Assembly (NCBI GenBank): GCA_001464965.1
Contig: LNEJ01000048.1
Location: forward strand, 1-63,126
DNA length: 63,126 nucleotides
Direction: 5' to 3'
From: Gammaproteobacteria bacterium Ga0074134
GTDB lineage: Bacteria; Pseudomonadota; Gammaproteobacteria; Ga0077554; Ga007554
Below the pieces are notes generated by a model. It ran no database searches and was not told where the DNA came from. It saw nothing but the letters and a program-made list of their open reading frames with translations. A program made the position numbers and the translations under genes. This document shows, piece by piece, positions 29,515 to 38,785 of this stretch. Positions within the stretch are counted from its first letter, which is position 1. Each line of letters starts with the position of its first letter.

Positions 29515-30000
29515 TCAGGCATGATGCATGGTGAGCGGCATATCGGAAGGCGGTCTGTGGGTGACCAAAGTACACAGCTCATCGCGTGTCTGGGCGCAAT
29601 GTAGTTTCTCGCGCAGCCTCTCATCGCTGAACATCTCTGCCAGTTGGGCGATTAGCTGCAGGTGTTCTTCGGTTGATTTTTCCGGCACCAGCAGCACAAA
29701 CAGCAAGTCCACCGGTTGATTGTCGCTGGCATCGAAGTCTATGCCTTTTTCCAGCTGTACGAAGGCGCCCAGCGCCTTGTCGATCTTCTTGAGGCGGCCG
29801 TGGGGAATCGCCACCCCATGACCCAACCCAGTGCAGCCCAGCCGTTCACGCGCAAGCAGGCTATCGACAATTTCTGCCTGCGTCAGTCCTGCCTGGCTGC
29901 CCGCCAGCAATTCACCCAACAATTCAAATACGCGCTTTTTGCTGTTTGCCTTGACATGGCAAGCAACGCGATCAAGTGTAATGATATCCGCTATTTGCAT
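29515..30000 (-). CDS. ptsN: nitrogen-regulatory EIIA (PtsN)
   Basis: A 161-aa EIIA-Ntr. The phospho-His motif GLGHGVAIPHGRL lies near residues 57-69, and PVDLLFVLLVPEKSTEEHLQLIAQLAEMF is the family core. PtsN receives phosphate from HPr and regulates K+ transport and nitrogen/sigma-54 responses in relatives. It lies directly downstream of rpoN. The hpf gene that normally separates them is missing here. Confidence 0.95.
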   Translation of the reverse strand: MQIADIITLDRVACHVKANSKKRVFELLGELLAGSQAGLTQAEIVDSLLARERLGCTGLGHGVAIPHGRLKKIDKALGAFVQLEKGIDFDASDNQPVDLLFVLLVPEKSTEEHLQLIAQLAEMFSDERLREKLHCAQTRDELCTLVTHRPPSDMPLTMHHA

Positions 30001-30028
30001 ATTTGCTGGAACATCTCCCCCTTATAAT

Positions 30029-30059
30029 CGCAGGGGCGTGCCTTAAATCTACCCCTGCG
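30029..30059. other. hairpin between rpoN and ptsN
   Basis: CGCAGGGG (30029-30036) and CCCCTGCG (30052-30059) form a perfect 8-bp stem with a 15-nt loop. No T-run follows on either strand. It could be an mRNA processing or stability element in the rpoN-ptsN transcript. Confidence 0.5.
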
Positions 30060-30071
30060 TGCTTGTGTATT

Positions 30072-31649
30072 TCAGGCCATCCGCTTGCGCTCGCTGGAAG
30101 GCGCGATAGTCATGGCCTCGCGGTATTTCGCCACAGTCCGGCGCGCGACATTGATCCCCTGCTGGGAGAGGATGTCCGCAAGCTGGCTGTCGCTGAGCGG
30201 CTTTTGTGGATTTTCCGCCGCCACCAGCTTCTTGATCAGAGCGCGTATCGCGGTGGCGGAGCACACGCCGCCAGTGGCGGTGGAAACGTGGCTGGAAAAA
30301 AAGTATTTTAGCTCGAAAATGCCTTGCGGGGTATGCATGTATTTTTGGGTGGTGACGCGCGATATGGTGGACTCGTGCATCCCTACCACCTCGGCGACAT
30401 CGTGCAATACCAGCGGCTTCATCGCCTCCGGGCCGTAATCGAGAAAGGCGCGCTGCCGCTCGACGATGCACGAAGCCACCTTGAGCAGGGTTTCGCTGCG
30501 GCTTTGCAGGCTTTTGATAAACCAGCGCGCCTCCTGCAGGTGATTTTTCAGATAAGTGTTGTCCGTGCTGTTGTCGGCGCGCCGGATCATATTGGCGTAG
30601 CGGGCGTTGACACGTACCCGTGGCATAGCCTCAGGGTTGAGCTCGACGCGCCAGGCGCCGCGCTTTTTCGTGACGACCACGTCGGGAATCACATATTCAG
30701 GCGCCTTGCTGGAAAAAATGCTGCCGGGGCGTGGGTTTACAGTCTGGATCAGCGCATTTACCTGGCTTAGCTCCTGCTGGGTCAGCTTCATGCGGCGCAG
30801 CAACTGCGCGTAATCGCGGCCCGCCAGCAGATCCAGGTGCTCCCGCACCAGTTGCAGCGCCTGCGCGCGCCAAGGCGTTGCCGGATCGTACTGCTGGAGC
30901 TGGATCAGCAGGCATTCGCGCAGATCGCGCGCCGCCACGCCGGGCGGGTCGAAATGCTGGAGACGGCGCAGTACGGCCTCCACCTCGTCCAGCTCGACAT
31001 CCAGATCACTGTGCAGTCCGGCACGGATCTCTTCCAGCGGGCTGGTGAGATAACCGTCATCGCTAATCGAATCGATAAGCGCGGTGGCGATGGCGCGGTC
31101 GGTGTCACTGAATGGGGTAAGCTGCATCTGCCACATCAGGTGCTCATGCAAACCCTCGACAGATTCGCCCTGAACCTCATAGTCGCGTCCATCTTGATCG
31201 CCGCTTTGCGTCTGTGGCGCGATGCTGTCATAGACATCGTCCCAGGAGCTATCGACCGGCAGGTCGTCGGGCATGTCTGACGACTGCAAATCGAGCGTGG
31301 ACTCGGATGTGGTTTCCCTCGCCGCGGGTTGATCATCCATGGCCATGCCACCGCCGGCATCAATGCCTATATCCATGGGCGTAGGCGGCAGAAATTCGTC
31401 GGCCCCGCCGGTTTCGCCCTCGCCCGGCACGTAGTCTTCGGATGTGCTGGACGCTTCAAGCCCGCCACCGGCCAAGGCGCTTTCGAACTCCCCCTCCTCG
31501 GCAAGCTCAAGCAGGGGGTTGGATTCAAGGGCCTGCTGCACTTCCGTCTGCAATTCGAGTGTGGACAACTGCAACAGGCGAATCGCCTGCTGTAGTTGTG
31601 GCGTCATGGTCAGATGCTGACCCAGGCGAAGCTGAAGTGATTGTTTCAT
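30072..31649 (-). CDS. rpoN: RNA polymerase sigma-54 factor
   Basis: A 525-aa sigma-54. Region I starts [29 protein letters not shown]. Region II is a long acidic stretch (about residues 50-150, rich in D/E/S/G). The core-binding domain and HTH follow, and the RpoN box [11 protein letters not shown] lies near the C-terminus. It requires enhancer-binding ATPases, none of which is in the window. It lies 81 bp downstream of lptB in the usual lptB-rpoN order. Confidence 0.97.
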   Translation of the reverse strand: MKQSLQLRLGQHLTMTPQLQQAIRLLQLSTLELQTEVQQALESNPLLELAEEGEFESALAGGGLEASSTSEDYVPGEGETGGADEFLPPTPMDIGIDAGGGMAMDDQPAARETTSESTLDLQSSDMPDDLPVDSSWDDVYDSIAPQTQSGDQDGRDYEVQGESVEGLHEHLMWQMQLTPFSDTDRAIATALIDSISDDGYLTSPLEEIRAGLHSDLDVELDEVEAVLRRLQHFDPPGVAARDLRECLLIQLQQYDPATPWRAQALQLVREHLDLLAGRDYAQLLRRMKLTQQELSQVNALIQTVNPRPGSIFSSKAPEYVIPDVVVTKKRGAWRVELNPEAMPRVRVNARYANMIRRADNSTDNTYLKNHLQEARWFIKSLQSRSETLLKVASCIVERQRAFLDYGPEAMKPLVLHDVAEVVGMHESTISRVTTQKYMHTPQGIFELKYFFSSHVSTATGGVCSATAIRALIKKLVAAENPQKPLSDSQLADILSQQGINVARRTVAKYREAMTIAPSSERKRMA

Positions 31650-31730
31650 GGTAAAACGGCTGACTCAATCATGCGTAAGAAAACAATATACGCCTATGTG
31701 GCGAAGGACGGCTAGTCTATCCCCAAATCA

Positions 31731-32456
31731 TCAAAGTTGGAACTGCTGTCCCAGGTATACATCCCTAACCTGCTGATTACTCAAGATCTCGGCAGGTGCG
31801 CCTGCGGCGATTACCTTGCCTTCACTTACTATATAGGCGCGGCCGCAAATTCCCAAGGTTTCCCGCACGTTGTGATCAGTGATCAATACGCCGATGCCCT
31901 TGGCGCAGAGGTGATTTATTATATTCTGAATATCAACCACGGAAAGGGGGTCGACGCCGGCAAACGGCTCATCCAGAAGGATAAAGCGCGGCCGGGTGGC
32001 CAGGGCGCGGGCGATTTCGACGCGCCGCCGTTCGCCGCCTGACAGGCTCATTCCCAGGCTGGCGCGGATATGGCCGATGTGGAGTTCTTGCAGCAACTGC
32101 TCCAGTTCCTGCTCCTGCTGTTCACGGCCCAGCCCCGGCACGGTTTGCAGAATGGCGCGGATGTTGTCGGCGACGGTAAGTTTGCGGAATACCGAGGCCT
32201 CCTGCGGCAGGTACCCTATCCCCAGCCGTGCCCGCGCGTGCATGGGATAGGCGGTGATGTCCTGGCCATCGAGCATGATGGTGCCCTGTTCACAGGAAAT
32301 CAGGCCGACGATCATGTAAAAGCAGGTGGTTTTGCCCGCCCCGTTGGGGCCTAGCAAACCCACTACCTCACCGCTGTTTACTTCCAGGGATACGCCGTTG
32401 ACGACATTGCGCGCACGGTAGCGCTTGGCGATGTCGTGTGCGCTTAAAACACTCAC
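31731..32456 (-). CDS. lptB: LPS export ABC transporter ATP-binding protein
   Basis: A 241-aa ATPase of the LptB2FG exporter that extracts lipopolysaccharide from the inner membrane. Walker [11 protein letters not shown]-loop [13 protein letters not shown], signature [10 protein letters not shown] and Walker [15 protein letters not shown] are all present. The GTG start overlaps the lptA stop (GTGA). The lptF and lptG partners are not in the window. Confidence 0.96.
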   Translation of the reverse strand: MSVLSAHDIAKRYRARNVVNGVSLEVNSGEVVGLLGPNGAGKTTCFYMIVGLISCEQGTIMLDGQDITAYPMHARARLGIGYLPQEASVFRKLTVADNIRAILQTVPGLGREQQEQELEQLLQELHIGHIRASLGMSLSGGERRRVEIARALATRPRFILLDEPFAGVDPLSVVDIQNIINHLCAKGIGVLITDHNVRETLGICGRAYIVSEGKVIAAGAPAEILSNQQVRDVYLGQQFQL

Positions 32457-33172
32457 GGGGTTTTTTCCTTGCGCCGCGGCTGGATCACGGCCTGCACGCG
32501 CTCCTGGCCGGTTTGCGCCTTGCTGGCCTTGACCGTCTCCTCGCGGCCGCTGTATTCAATGACGTTGCCAGAAAATTCACTGCCTTCTTTCCAGAGATAG
32601 GCGCTTCTTTGCAGTACGACGCGCTCCTCGCTGGCAAAATAGTCGATGCGTTCGGCGCGGGCGCGCAACTCTTCATTCTTGCCGGTCACGGCATCCTTAC
32701 TGTCCAGAAGCTGGCGATAATTCGCCAGCTTGCCTTCAGCGATGATCTTGTCCAGTTGCCGCTCCTTTTTTTTGCCCTCCGCGCCGGGCTTGGTCTCGGT
32801 GACGAAGGAGGCATAGGTTGTTACCGTGTCAGCGGTCAGCACGATGCTGCCCTGGGTCATGCGCACATTCCCCCGGTAGACACTGATGCCTTTTTTGTCG
32901 TCGATATCGACACTGTCGGCTTCGATGTGGATGGGCTGTTCCCGGTCGCCGGTCATGGCCATGACGGCGGCCGGCAACAACCCTAGCGATGCGGCGATCA
33001 GTATAAGTTTAAGGACACCTCTATAAATTCGATCAAGGTGCGAGGGCAAGGCGGAAATGCGCGAAAAAGCGGAGTGTACACGGAGTACACGAGCATTTTG
33101 AACGCATTTCCAACGCCGCCATCGCGGCTTCAGCGAATTTATAGAGGTGTCCTTAAGGTGTTTCAGATACAT
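32453..33172 (-). CDS. lptA: LPS transport periplasmic protein LptA carrying an in-frame element insertion
   Basis: A 239-aa frame. Residues from about 70 on are a normal LptA/OstA domain ([30 protein letters not shown]), the bridge that carries LPS across the periplasm. The N-terminus is abnormal. It opens MYLKHLK, followed by 48 residues encoded by an inverted-repeat element (33009-33156), and only then the hydrophobic signal segment [17 protein letters not shown]. Removing the element with one TTAA copy joins MYLKHLK directly to LILIAAS, a normal signal peptide. The ATG at 33172 has AGAGGA before it. A TTG within the insert could also initiate a shorter signal peptide. Export of the long form is uncertain. 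Confidence 0.9.
   Translation of the reverse strand: MYLKHLKDTSINSLKPRWRRWKCVQNARVLRVHSAFSRISALPSHLDRIYRGVLKLILIAASLGLLPAAVMAMTGDREQPIHIEADSVDIDDKKGISVYRGNVRMTQGSIVLTADTVTTYASFVTETKPGAEGKKKERQLDKIIAEGKLANYRQLLDSKDAVTGKNEELRARAERIDYFASEERVVLQRSAYLWKEGSEFSGNVIEYSGREETVKASKAQTGQERVQAVIQPRRKEKTP
33009..33156. mobile_element. MITE-like inverted-repeat element with TTAA target duplication
   Basis: The core is 33013-33152 (140 bp). Its ends are perfect 19-bp inverted repeats, GGACACCTCTATAAATTCG at 33013-33031 and its complement at 33134-33152. TTAA occurs on both sides (33009-33012, 33153-33156). Internal palindromic pieces (GGAAATGCG with CGCATTTCC; GTGTAC) make it nearly palindromic overall. It has no coding capacity of its own, so it is non-autonomous. 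The four-base TTAA fits the YTAR target of IS5-group transposases, which is inference. It sits where the lptC end overlaps the lptA start. Confidence 0.88.
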
Positions 33173-33746
33173 AAGTTCCTCTTACTTTAGAGAGCAATTG
33201 CAGGTGTTCGTCTTTCAGGCTGGCGCGCATCCCCACCGCATCGACCACGCTGCCTGCATTGTTGCTGAAGGTGACGGGCCGGTCCGTTTCCGCGTATTCA
33301 TCATCCGGTTTGAGATGCAGTTCGGTGGTGCGCACTATTTGTTCGCGCCCCATCGCGGGATCGGTTTGCCGCATCATCACATTGCCGTGCAATATCACGG
33401 CCTTGCCCCCCGACGATATCCATCCCTGCTCGGCGTCGATGTGCCATGGCGGATCATCCTTGCGGAATACGGTCATGTGCGGCAGCGTGAGCAGCGCGCT
33501 GTCGTCGTCCGCGTAATGCACCATGGAAGGCGCGGCCAAGTGGTTGCGCGGCGCCCCCGCCTTGTCCATGGTGGTCAGCGTGAAGTCCTTCAGATAAAAG
33601 TCAGGGTCGTGCCGCGTCGATCCGGGGCGGCTGGCCTGCGGGGTCTGTGCGGATTGCAGCAGCCACCAGCTCAGGGCGGCGAGCGCGGCGAGAATAATCA
33701 GGATGAACCAATAGCGCCAGTGAAAATGGATGCTTGTATTAACCAA
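33153..33746 (-). CDS. lptC: LPS export system protein LptC
   Basis: A 197-aa bitopic inner-membrane protein that passes LPS from LptBFG to LptA. One N-terminal membrane helix (YWFILIILAALAALSWWLL), then a periplasmic OstA-like domain (DFYLKDFTLTTMDKAGAPRNHL; GWISSGGKAVILHGNV). The start is a TTG at 33746, inside the last codons of the upstream PIN-toxin gene, with no clear ribosome site. Its stop TAA lies within the TTAA duplication, so the stop is preserved despite the element. It overlaps lptA by 20 bases. Confidence 0.9.
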   Translation of the reverse strand: MVNTSIHFHWRYWFILIILAALAALSWWLLQSAQTPQASRPGSTRHDPDFYLKDFTLTTMDKAGAPRNHLAAPSMVHYADDDSALLTLPHMTVFRKDDPPWHIDAEQGWISSGGKAVILHGNVMMRQTDPAMGREQIVRTTELHLKPDDEYAETDRPVTFSNNAGSVVDAVGMRASLKDEHLQLLSKVRGTYVSETP

Positions 33747-34167
33747 GGGCTGTGTAATCCTGCAAGCTAATCACCGCGCCCGCCGACCCGGCTTTTTGCA
33801 CATATTTGCAATCAGCGGTGACGAATAGCCCGTTTTCCACAAGGGCCAGCGCATGGTAAGCGGCGTCGTAGAAAGTCACGTTGAACTGCTGCGTCAACGA
33901 TAGGGTTTGATTTAGCCATGCCTTGCCTGGCAGGCTTTCCTCCATGCCAAATTCCATCAAGGCTTCCAGTATTTCCTTTGCCTGATTGGGAAAGCACCGG
34001 GCGAGGGTATTGCCTACCTCATAAAGCCACAGGGAAGGGACTTTAACAAAGATTTCCCCTTGTACCGCAGCATCGCGCAAATGCAGTGCTGCAGCGAGAT
34101 CTCGCTCTTCGGGGCCAGGCAGAACCCATTTCAGGATGACCGAGGCATCCGGGACAATCAGCATCAC
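33739..34167 (-). CDS. PIN-domain toxin, VapC-like
   Basis: A 142-aa PIN-domain RNase. Acidic residues at the expected positions: Asp in IVPDASVILKW, Glu in LWLYEVGNTL, Asp in TFYDAAYHALAL and Asp in FVTADCKY. Such toxins cleave tRNA or rRNA and are held by a cognate antitoxin, here the preceding gene (ATGA overlap). The module lies between kdsC and lptC, inside what is normally one LPS operon. Its 3' end overlaps the lptC start by 8 bases. Confidence 0.87.
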   Translation of the reverse strand: MMLIVPDASVILKWVLPGPEERDLAAALHLRDAAVQGEIFVKVPSLWLYEVGNTLARCFPNQAKEILEALMEFGMEESLPGKAWLNQTLSLTQQFNVTFYDAAYHALALVENGLFVTADCKYVQKAGSAGAVISLQDYTALG

Positions 34168-34394
34168 TGCATGCGTTCCCGGTCTTCACGAATCCAGTCG
34201 GCGATATCTTGAGTTGATACATCAGGCAGTTTGGCACGCAGTATGTCCATTTTTTGCGCCGCCTTGATCCGTTGGCGGGTCTTGAACCATGTGGTAATGG
34301 CGTTGTTCACCACCTTGCTGCGCTCACCTTTGGCGCACGCCTGTAAGGCGTTCCACGCATCCTCATCCAGCATGATGTTTACGCGATGTCCCAT
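34164..34394 (-). CDS. ribbon-helix-helix antitoxin, VapB-like
   Basis: About 76 aa from the ATG at 34394 (preceded by GAGG); an ATG at 34409 is in frame. The N-terminus MGHRVNIMLDEDAWNALQAC with GERSKVVNNAI is a ribbon-helix-helix DNA-binding pattern. The C-terminal part would wrap the PIN toxin. The end overlaps the toxin start by four bases. A palindrome directly upstream is a probable autoregulatory operator. Confidence 0.8.
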   Translation of the reverse strand: MGHRVNIMLDEDAWNALQACAKGERSKVVNNAITTWFKTRQRIKAAQKMDILRAKLPDVSTQDIADWIREDRERMQ

Positions 34395-34410
34395 AACATA
34401 AGTCCTCATC

Positions 34411-34432
34411 AGTGTGTATGCGGTTACACACT
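34411..34432. promoter_or_regulatory. palindromic operator candidate for the VapBC-like module
   Basis: AGTGTGTA (34411-34418) and TACACACT (34425-34432) form a perfect 8-bp inverted repeat with a 6-bp spacer, just upstream of the antitoxin gene. Ribbon-helix-helix antitoxins repress from such sites. It suggests the module has its own promoter inside the LPS gene cluster. Confidence 0.55.
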
Positions 34433-34453
34433 ACTGAAACAGGCCGGTTCCTG

Positions 34454-34990
34454 TCAAGAATCATCCGCCACCAAATACCTGCCCAGTTGCGCCTCCAGTG
34501 TCCCCTGTGCTTCCATAATCAGTTCGCATACGTCCCTGGCCGCGCCACGCCCGCCTGCGCTGGGGGTTTGCCAGTGCGCGTGTTTTTTGACCAGATAATG
34601 GGCGTCCTGCACCGCAATTGCCAGGCCGGCGCGCCGCATCACTGGCAGGTCGATCACATCGTCGCCGGCATAAGCCACCTGCTGCGTATCCAGCGCCAGC
34701 TTTTCCAATAGCGCTTTAAACGCGGCGAGTTTGTCCTGCTGTCCCTGGTAGACGTGCTTGATATTGAGGCTGGCCATGCGGTGGGCGACGGCTTCGGAGG
34801 TGCGTGCGGTGATCACCGCAATATTGACACCGCTGTTTTGCAGCATTTTCATGCCATGCCCGTCGCGTGAATGAAACACTTTGAGTTCTTGGCCTGCGGC
34901 GTCTATGTACAGGCTGCCGTCGGTGAGCACGCCATCCACGTCAAAGATCATCAGTTTGATGTGTGACGCCTTTTCGAGTATGTCTTGCAT
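34454..34990 (-). CDS. kdsC: 3-deoxy-D-manno-octulosonate 8-phosphate phosphatase
   Basis: A 178-aa HAD phosphatase of the KdsC/YrbI type that makes KDO for lipid A. The nucleophile motif is IKLMIFDVDGVLTDGSLYI (DxD), then VITARTS, a conserved Lys (QQDKLAAF) and YAGDDVIDLPVM. There is no cap domain, which is typical of this tetrameric family. The frame is open to 35083, but the ATG at 34990 (MQDILEKASHIK) gives the family length. kdsD is not adjacent. Confidence 0.93.
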   Translation of the reverse strand: MQDILEKASHIKLMIFDVDGVLTDGSLYIDAAGQELKVFHSRDGHGMKMLQNSGVNIAVITARTSEAVAHRMASLNIKHVYQGQQDKLAAFKALLEKLALDTQQVAYAGDDVIDLPVMRRAGLAIAVQDAHYLVKKHAHWQTPSAGGRGAARDVCELIMEAQGTLEAQLGRYLVADDS

Positions 34991-35079
34991 GGGAATATCC
35001 TGAATTTTTAAGTCAACGTTAGCATGGCTGGGTTGGATATCGCAAAAAACATGAAAATCCGTTGCACTTTTGCGAAGAT

Positions 35080-35580
35080 TCACTTACCCGGATAATGGAC
35101 TTCGGTTATGTAATAGCGTGTACTTCCCTCTGGCGTCTGCACTATAACCTCGTCATCCACGGCCTTTTTCATCAAGGCGCGCGCAACGGGTGAGTCTATG
35201 CTGATGTAACCTTTTTTCACGTCGAATTCATCGGGGCCGACGATGCGGTAGACCACTTTCTTGCCGTGCTCGTCTTCAAGATGCGCCCAGGCGCCAAAGA
35301 AGATGCGGGTTTGATCCTGCGGGATATCCCGTACTACTTTAAGGTCCGGCAAGCGCTTTTGCAGGTAACGGACGCGCCGGTCGATCTCGCGCAGCTCTTT
35401 TTTGCGATAGATATATTCGGCGTTTTCCGAGCGGTCCCCCTCGGCGGCCGCGGCCGTCAATGCCTTGGTCACCTCGGCGCGCCGTTTCCATAGGCTTTCC
35501 AGCTCATCCTGTAGGCACTGATAGCCTTCGGGTGTGATGTAAGGGGAAGATTTTGGCTGTGGCGGGCGGTAGCGTGACAT
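35080..35580 (-). CDS. greB: transcription elongation factor GreB
   Basis: A 166-aa Gre factor that stimulates RNA polymerase to cleave backtracked transcripts. The N-terminal coiled coil ([55 protein letters not shown]) carries the acidic tip with the D/E pair in [10 protein letters not shown]. The C-terminal FKBP-like domain contains [24 protein letters not shown]. The [12 protein letters not shown] form is the GreB rather than the GreA version. Confidence 0.93.
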   Translation of the reverse strand: MSRYRPPQPKSSPYITPEGYQCLQDELESLWKRRAEVTKALTAAAAEGDRSENAEYIYRKKELREIDRRVRYLQKRLPDLKVVRDIPQDQTRIFFGAWAHLEDEHGKKVVYRIVGPDEFDVKKGYISIDSPVARALMKKAVDDEVIVQTPEGSTRYYITEVHYPGK

Positions 35581-35692
35581 CTTGGTGATCTCAAGTATCC
35601 ATTTTCAAATCCGCGCGAGTATGGCATAGATAGCAGTGTAGAATAATCATTTTTAGAGCTGGCCGGTTACAACGATTTAACGAGTGTAGATA

Positions 35693-36955
35693 ATGAATAA
35701 TTCAAGCAAGGCAGCGCAGGATTTCTCCGTGGTGTATTACCTCGGCGACCGCAATACAGGAGCTATCCATGTTGTAAGCCGCAGCAACGGCCAAACCACG
35801 ATTGAGCACCTCCCGGTTGCACCGGGCACGGGTCTGGACAAGCTGCTCAAACCCGTCATGGCCGGATTGACGCAAGATCGTCAGGTCGTTCTGCTTGATC
35901 CGCGCAGCAAGGAGGTTCGACTGCAGGTGGATTTTCCGGCGGATACCTTTCCTGCCCATCTTTATGCCGATCCGTATTCCAGCCGCGACTGGTTCATGAA
36001 CGACGGCGACAAAGCGACCGGCAACGACACCTTGAATTGCGGAGATAAGGGCTCCTCGGTGACTGTTATCGCAAGCACAGCGAGCCACGATGCAACAATG
36101 CTGAAGACAATTTGCATTGGGCGAGGTCATCACCAGGCGGCGTTTACCCCGCCCCCCGCATCAGCACACAACGTGCCGCAGCGCGCCTACATCAGCAATC
36201 TCAACGATGGCACGGTCTCTGTCGTCGGCAACGACCCCGACGATGCCGCAAGCCATCTGAAATTGCTCGCCACCATCAACCTGTGCGAGCCGGAGCGCGA
36301 AGAGGGCGTAGCGGACAAGATCCCGAACACCGCGTATCCACATGGCCTGGCGTATTCCACGGCCGCAAGCAAGCTGTATAACCTCAACAGCGGTTACGGC
36401 ACGGTGGCAATCATCGACCCGATCACAAACGTCATTGAACAGTGCCTGAATTTCAAGGGTTACAGCAACCTGTTTGCGGCGCCAGGCGGACGCTATCTCA
36501 TCGGGCGCGGCGCGGATCGCAAGTCCGACCCCAACCACGTTATCGCCAAGATAGCCGCGCTGGACACCGCCACCAACAACGTGGCGGACAACCTCGACCT
36601 GCCAGACATTTATTTCAGCAAGTACTATTTCAATGCCGAAGGCACCAAGCTGTATATGACCACCAGCAGCTCGGGCAGCCCTGAGCAGCAGGCGAACATC
36701 AAGGCCGATGTGGTGCTGGTGTTCGACCTCACCACCTTGCCGAAGCTGCGGCTGATCCAGGAGATCAAGACGGGGCCTTCAGGATCCCTGGCTTTTCTGG
36801 TTCAGAACGGTGTCACGGAGCTGGTATTTTCCGCCAACGCGGAGGCTGGCTCGCTGGTGGTGATCGACGGCAAGACGGACGCCGTGCTGGAGACTGTCGA
36901 GGTTGCGGCGGGCGCATCGCATGCGCGGATCTGGATGTTGGGTGAACGGGCGTAA
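35693..36955 (+). CDS. YVTN-type beta-propeller protein
   Basis: A 420-aa protein with repeated propeller blades: AYISNLNDGTVSVVGND, YNLNSGYGTVAIIDPITN, AKIAALDTATNNVADNL, VLVFDLTTLPKLRLIQEI and LVVIDGKTDAVLETVEV. These resemble surface-layer or cytochrome-d1-like seven-bladed propellers. It lacks a signal peptide and heme motifs, so it is probably cytoplasmic, and its function is unknown. It is followed within 12 bases by a secreted dienelactone hydrolase and then msrA, so the three may form one operon. Confidence 0.75.
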   Translation: MNNSSKAAQDFSVVYYLGDRNTGAIHVVSRSNGQTTIEHLPVAPGTGLDKLLKPVMAGLTQDRQVVLLDPRSKEVRLQVDFPADTFPAHLYADPYSSRDWFMNDGDKATGNDTLNCGDKGSSVTVIASTASHDATMLKTICIGRGHHQAAFTPPPASAHNVPQRAYISNLNDGTVSVVGNDPDDAASHLKLLATINLCEPEREEGVADKIPNTAYPHGLAYSTAASKLYNLNSGYGTVAIIDPITNVIEQCLNFKGYSNLFAAPGGRYLIGRGADRKSDPNHVIAKIAALDTATNNVADNLDLPDIYFSKYYFNAEGTKLYMTTSSSGSPEQQANIKADVVLVFDLTTLPKLRLIQEIKTGPSGSLAFLVQNGVTELVFSANAEAGSLVVIDGKTDAVLETVEVAAGASHARIWMLGERA

Positions 36956-36967
36956 CAGGAGGAGCAC

Positions 36968-37759
36968 ATGAAACATTTTTGGATAATCGTTGCGTTGTTT
37001 ATTGCCGGTATCTCCTCCGCTCAGGCGGCGGTGCAAGGCGAAGAGGTTGACTATAAAGCTGGTGGCACGGTGCTGAAAGGCTATCTGGCCTATGACGACA
37101 GCATCAAGGGCAAACGCCCCGGCGTGCTGGTCGTGCATGAGTGGTGGGGTCATAACGAATACGCACGTAAGCGGGCGCGCATGCTGGCGGAGCTGGGCTA
37201 CACGGCGCTGGCGGTGGATATGTATGGCAACGGTCAGCAGGCCGAACACCCGGATGACGCGGGCAAGTTTGCCAATGAGGTGGCGCAGAACAGGGAGGCC
37301 GCCAAGGCGCGTTTTCTGGCGGCAATGAAGCTGCTGCAAAGCCAGTCAACAGTCGATCCGCGTCATATCGCGGCGATCGGCTATTGTTTCGGGGGCGGCG
37401 TGGTACTGGAGATGGCGCGCATGGGCGTGCCTCTCGACGGAGTGGTGAGCTTTCATGGCAGTCTGGGCACGGCCCATCCCGCGCAGCGCGGTAAAGTAAA
37501 AGCCAAGGTGTTGGTATTGCATGGCGCTGACGATCCCTTCGTCAAGCCCGAGCAGATCGCACAATTCAAGAAGGAAATGGAGCATGCCAAAGTGAATTAC
37601 AAGTTCATTTCCTACCCCGGCGCCAAGCATTCCTTTACCAATCCCGATGCCGATGCCTACGGCCAGAAATTCAACCTGCCACTAGAGTACAACGCCGAGG
37701 CCGACCGGCGCTCCTGGGACGAAATGCAGGCGTTTTTCGTCAAGCTCTTCAGAAAATAG
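36968..37759 (+). CDS. exported dienelactone hydrolase family protein
   Basis: A 263-aa alpha/beta hydrolase. The signal peptide [20 protein letters not shown] is followed by a DLH domain. Cys140 in GYCFGGGVV is the expected nucleophile. Asp in HGADDPFV (near 189) and His221 in GAKHSFTNP complete the triad, and the VVHEWWG motif is near 56. Ribosome site AGGAGGA. Dienelactone hydrolases open lactones in aromatic degradation, but the wider family has many unknown substrates. It lies four bases from msrA. Confidence 0.9.
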   Translation: MKHFWIIVALFIAGISSAQAAVQGEEVDYKAGGTVLKGYLAYDDSIKGKRPGVLVVHEWWGHNEYARKRARMLAELGYTALAVDMYGNGQQAEHPDDAGKFANEVAQNREAAKARFLAAMKLLQSQSTVDPRHIAAIGYCFGGGVVLEMARMGVPLDGVVSFHGSLGTAHPAQRGKVKAKVLVLHGADDPFVKPEQIAQFKKEMEHAKVNYKFISYPGAKHSFTNPDADAYGQKFNLPLEYNAEADRRSWDEMQAFFVKLFRK

Positions 37760-37763
37760 CACA

Positions 37764-38438
37764 ATGATTTTTCGCCCCGGCAAAAATGTCACCCTACCCG
37801 CGCCGCACGAGGCGCTGCCGGGCCGCAACGAGAAGATGCCGGTGGCGGAGCATCATTACGTAAACCGTCATCGTATCGTACCGCCCTTCCCGGAAGGTAT
37901 GACGATGGCGATGTTCGGCCTTGGGTGTTTCTGGGGCGCGGAACGCAAATTCTGGCGTGTGGACGGCGTTTACTCCACGGCGGTGGGCTATGCGGGTGGC
38001 TACACACCGAATCCCACCTATCAGGAGGTCTGCTCCGGGATGACCGGTCACAATGAGGTGGTGCGGGTGGTATACGACCCCGGGGCCGTGAGCTACGAGC
38101 ACTTGCTGAAGGTGTTCTGGGAGTCGCACGACCCGACCCAGGGCATGCGTCAGGGCAATGACATCGGCACACAATACCGCTCGGGAATTTATGCCTGTGA
38201 CGATGCGCAAAAGACCGCGGCGCTGGCCTCAAGAGAGATCTATCAACAGGCGCTGCACGTGGCAGGTTATGGAGCAGCCATCACCACCGAGATCATCGAC
38301 GCACCGGAATTTTATTATGCGGAAGACTATCACCAGCAATACTTGGCAAAAAATCCTGACGGCTACTGCGGCCTGGGGGGTACCGGAGTGGCGTGTCCAG
38401 CGGGGCGCGTCTCCGTGCAGCCGCTTCCAGGATGTTAG
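37764..38438 (+). CDS. msrA: peptide-methionine (S)-S-oxide reductase
   Basis: A 224-aa MsrA. The catalytic motif [13 protein letters not shown] has Cys55, and [26 protein letters not shown] and [21 protein letters not shown] are family signatures. The N-terminal extension of about 45 residues is like that of E. coli MsrA and has no signal peptide. It repairs methionine-S-sulfoxide and complements the separate msrB. Confidence 0.95.
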   Translation: MIFRPGKNVTLPAPHEALPGRNEKMPVAEHHYVNRHRIVPPFPEGMTMAMFGLGCFWGAERKFWRVDGVYSTAVGYAGGYTPNPTYQEVCSGMTGHNEVVRVVYDPGAVSYEHLLKVFWESHDPTQGMRQGNDIGTQYRSGIYACDDAQKTAALASREIYQQALHVAGYGAAITTEIIDAPEFYYAEDYHQQYLAKNPDGYCGLGGTGVACPAGRVSVQPLPGC

Positions 38439-38483
38439 GGTTTTTGGAAAACCCGCTGACAAACTGAAATAGGAGTGATGCAC

Positions 38484-38774
38484 ATGTTTGTAATTCTGCT
38501 CAAATTTTCGGCAAACAAAGCCAATGCCAGCCAGTTCATGGACGGTCACAATGCTTGGCTGAGAGATGGTTTTGAGAAAGGAGTTTTCCTGCTGGCTGGC
38601 ACTATCCAGCCCAAATTGGGTGGCGCCATCGTTGCGTACAACGCCAAGATCGAACAGATTCAGGAAATCGTCAAAAAAGATCCTTTCGTTTCTGAAAATG
38701 TCGTAGTCGCAGAAATCCTTGAAATTACTCCGTCAAAAACGGCCGCCCATCTAAGTTTTTTGATGGCGCAGTGA
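38484..38774 (+). CDS. YciI-like protein
   Basis: About 96 aa from the ATG at 38484, eight bases after AGGAG; GTG and ATG codons just upstream are too close to that site. The family pattern: MFVILLKF, then HNAWLRDGFEKGVFLLAGTIQPKLGG and DPFVSENVVVAEILEI. YciI proteins have a ferredoxin-like fold and unknown or lyase-like activity. It lies 11 bases before tag, and both look less GC-rich than their neighbours. Confidence 0.85.
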   Translation: MFVILLKFSANKANASQFMDGHNAWLRDGFEKGVFLLAGTIQPKLGGAIVAYNAKIEQIQEIVKKDPFVSENVVVAEILEITPSKTAAHLSFLMAQ

Positions 38775-38785
38775 GGTGAGCACAG

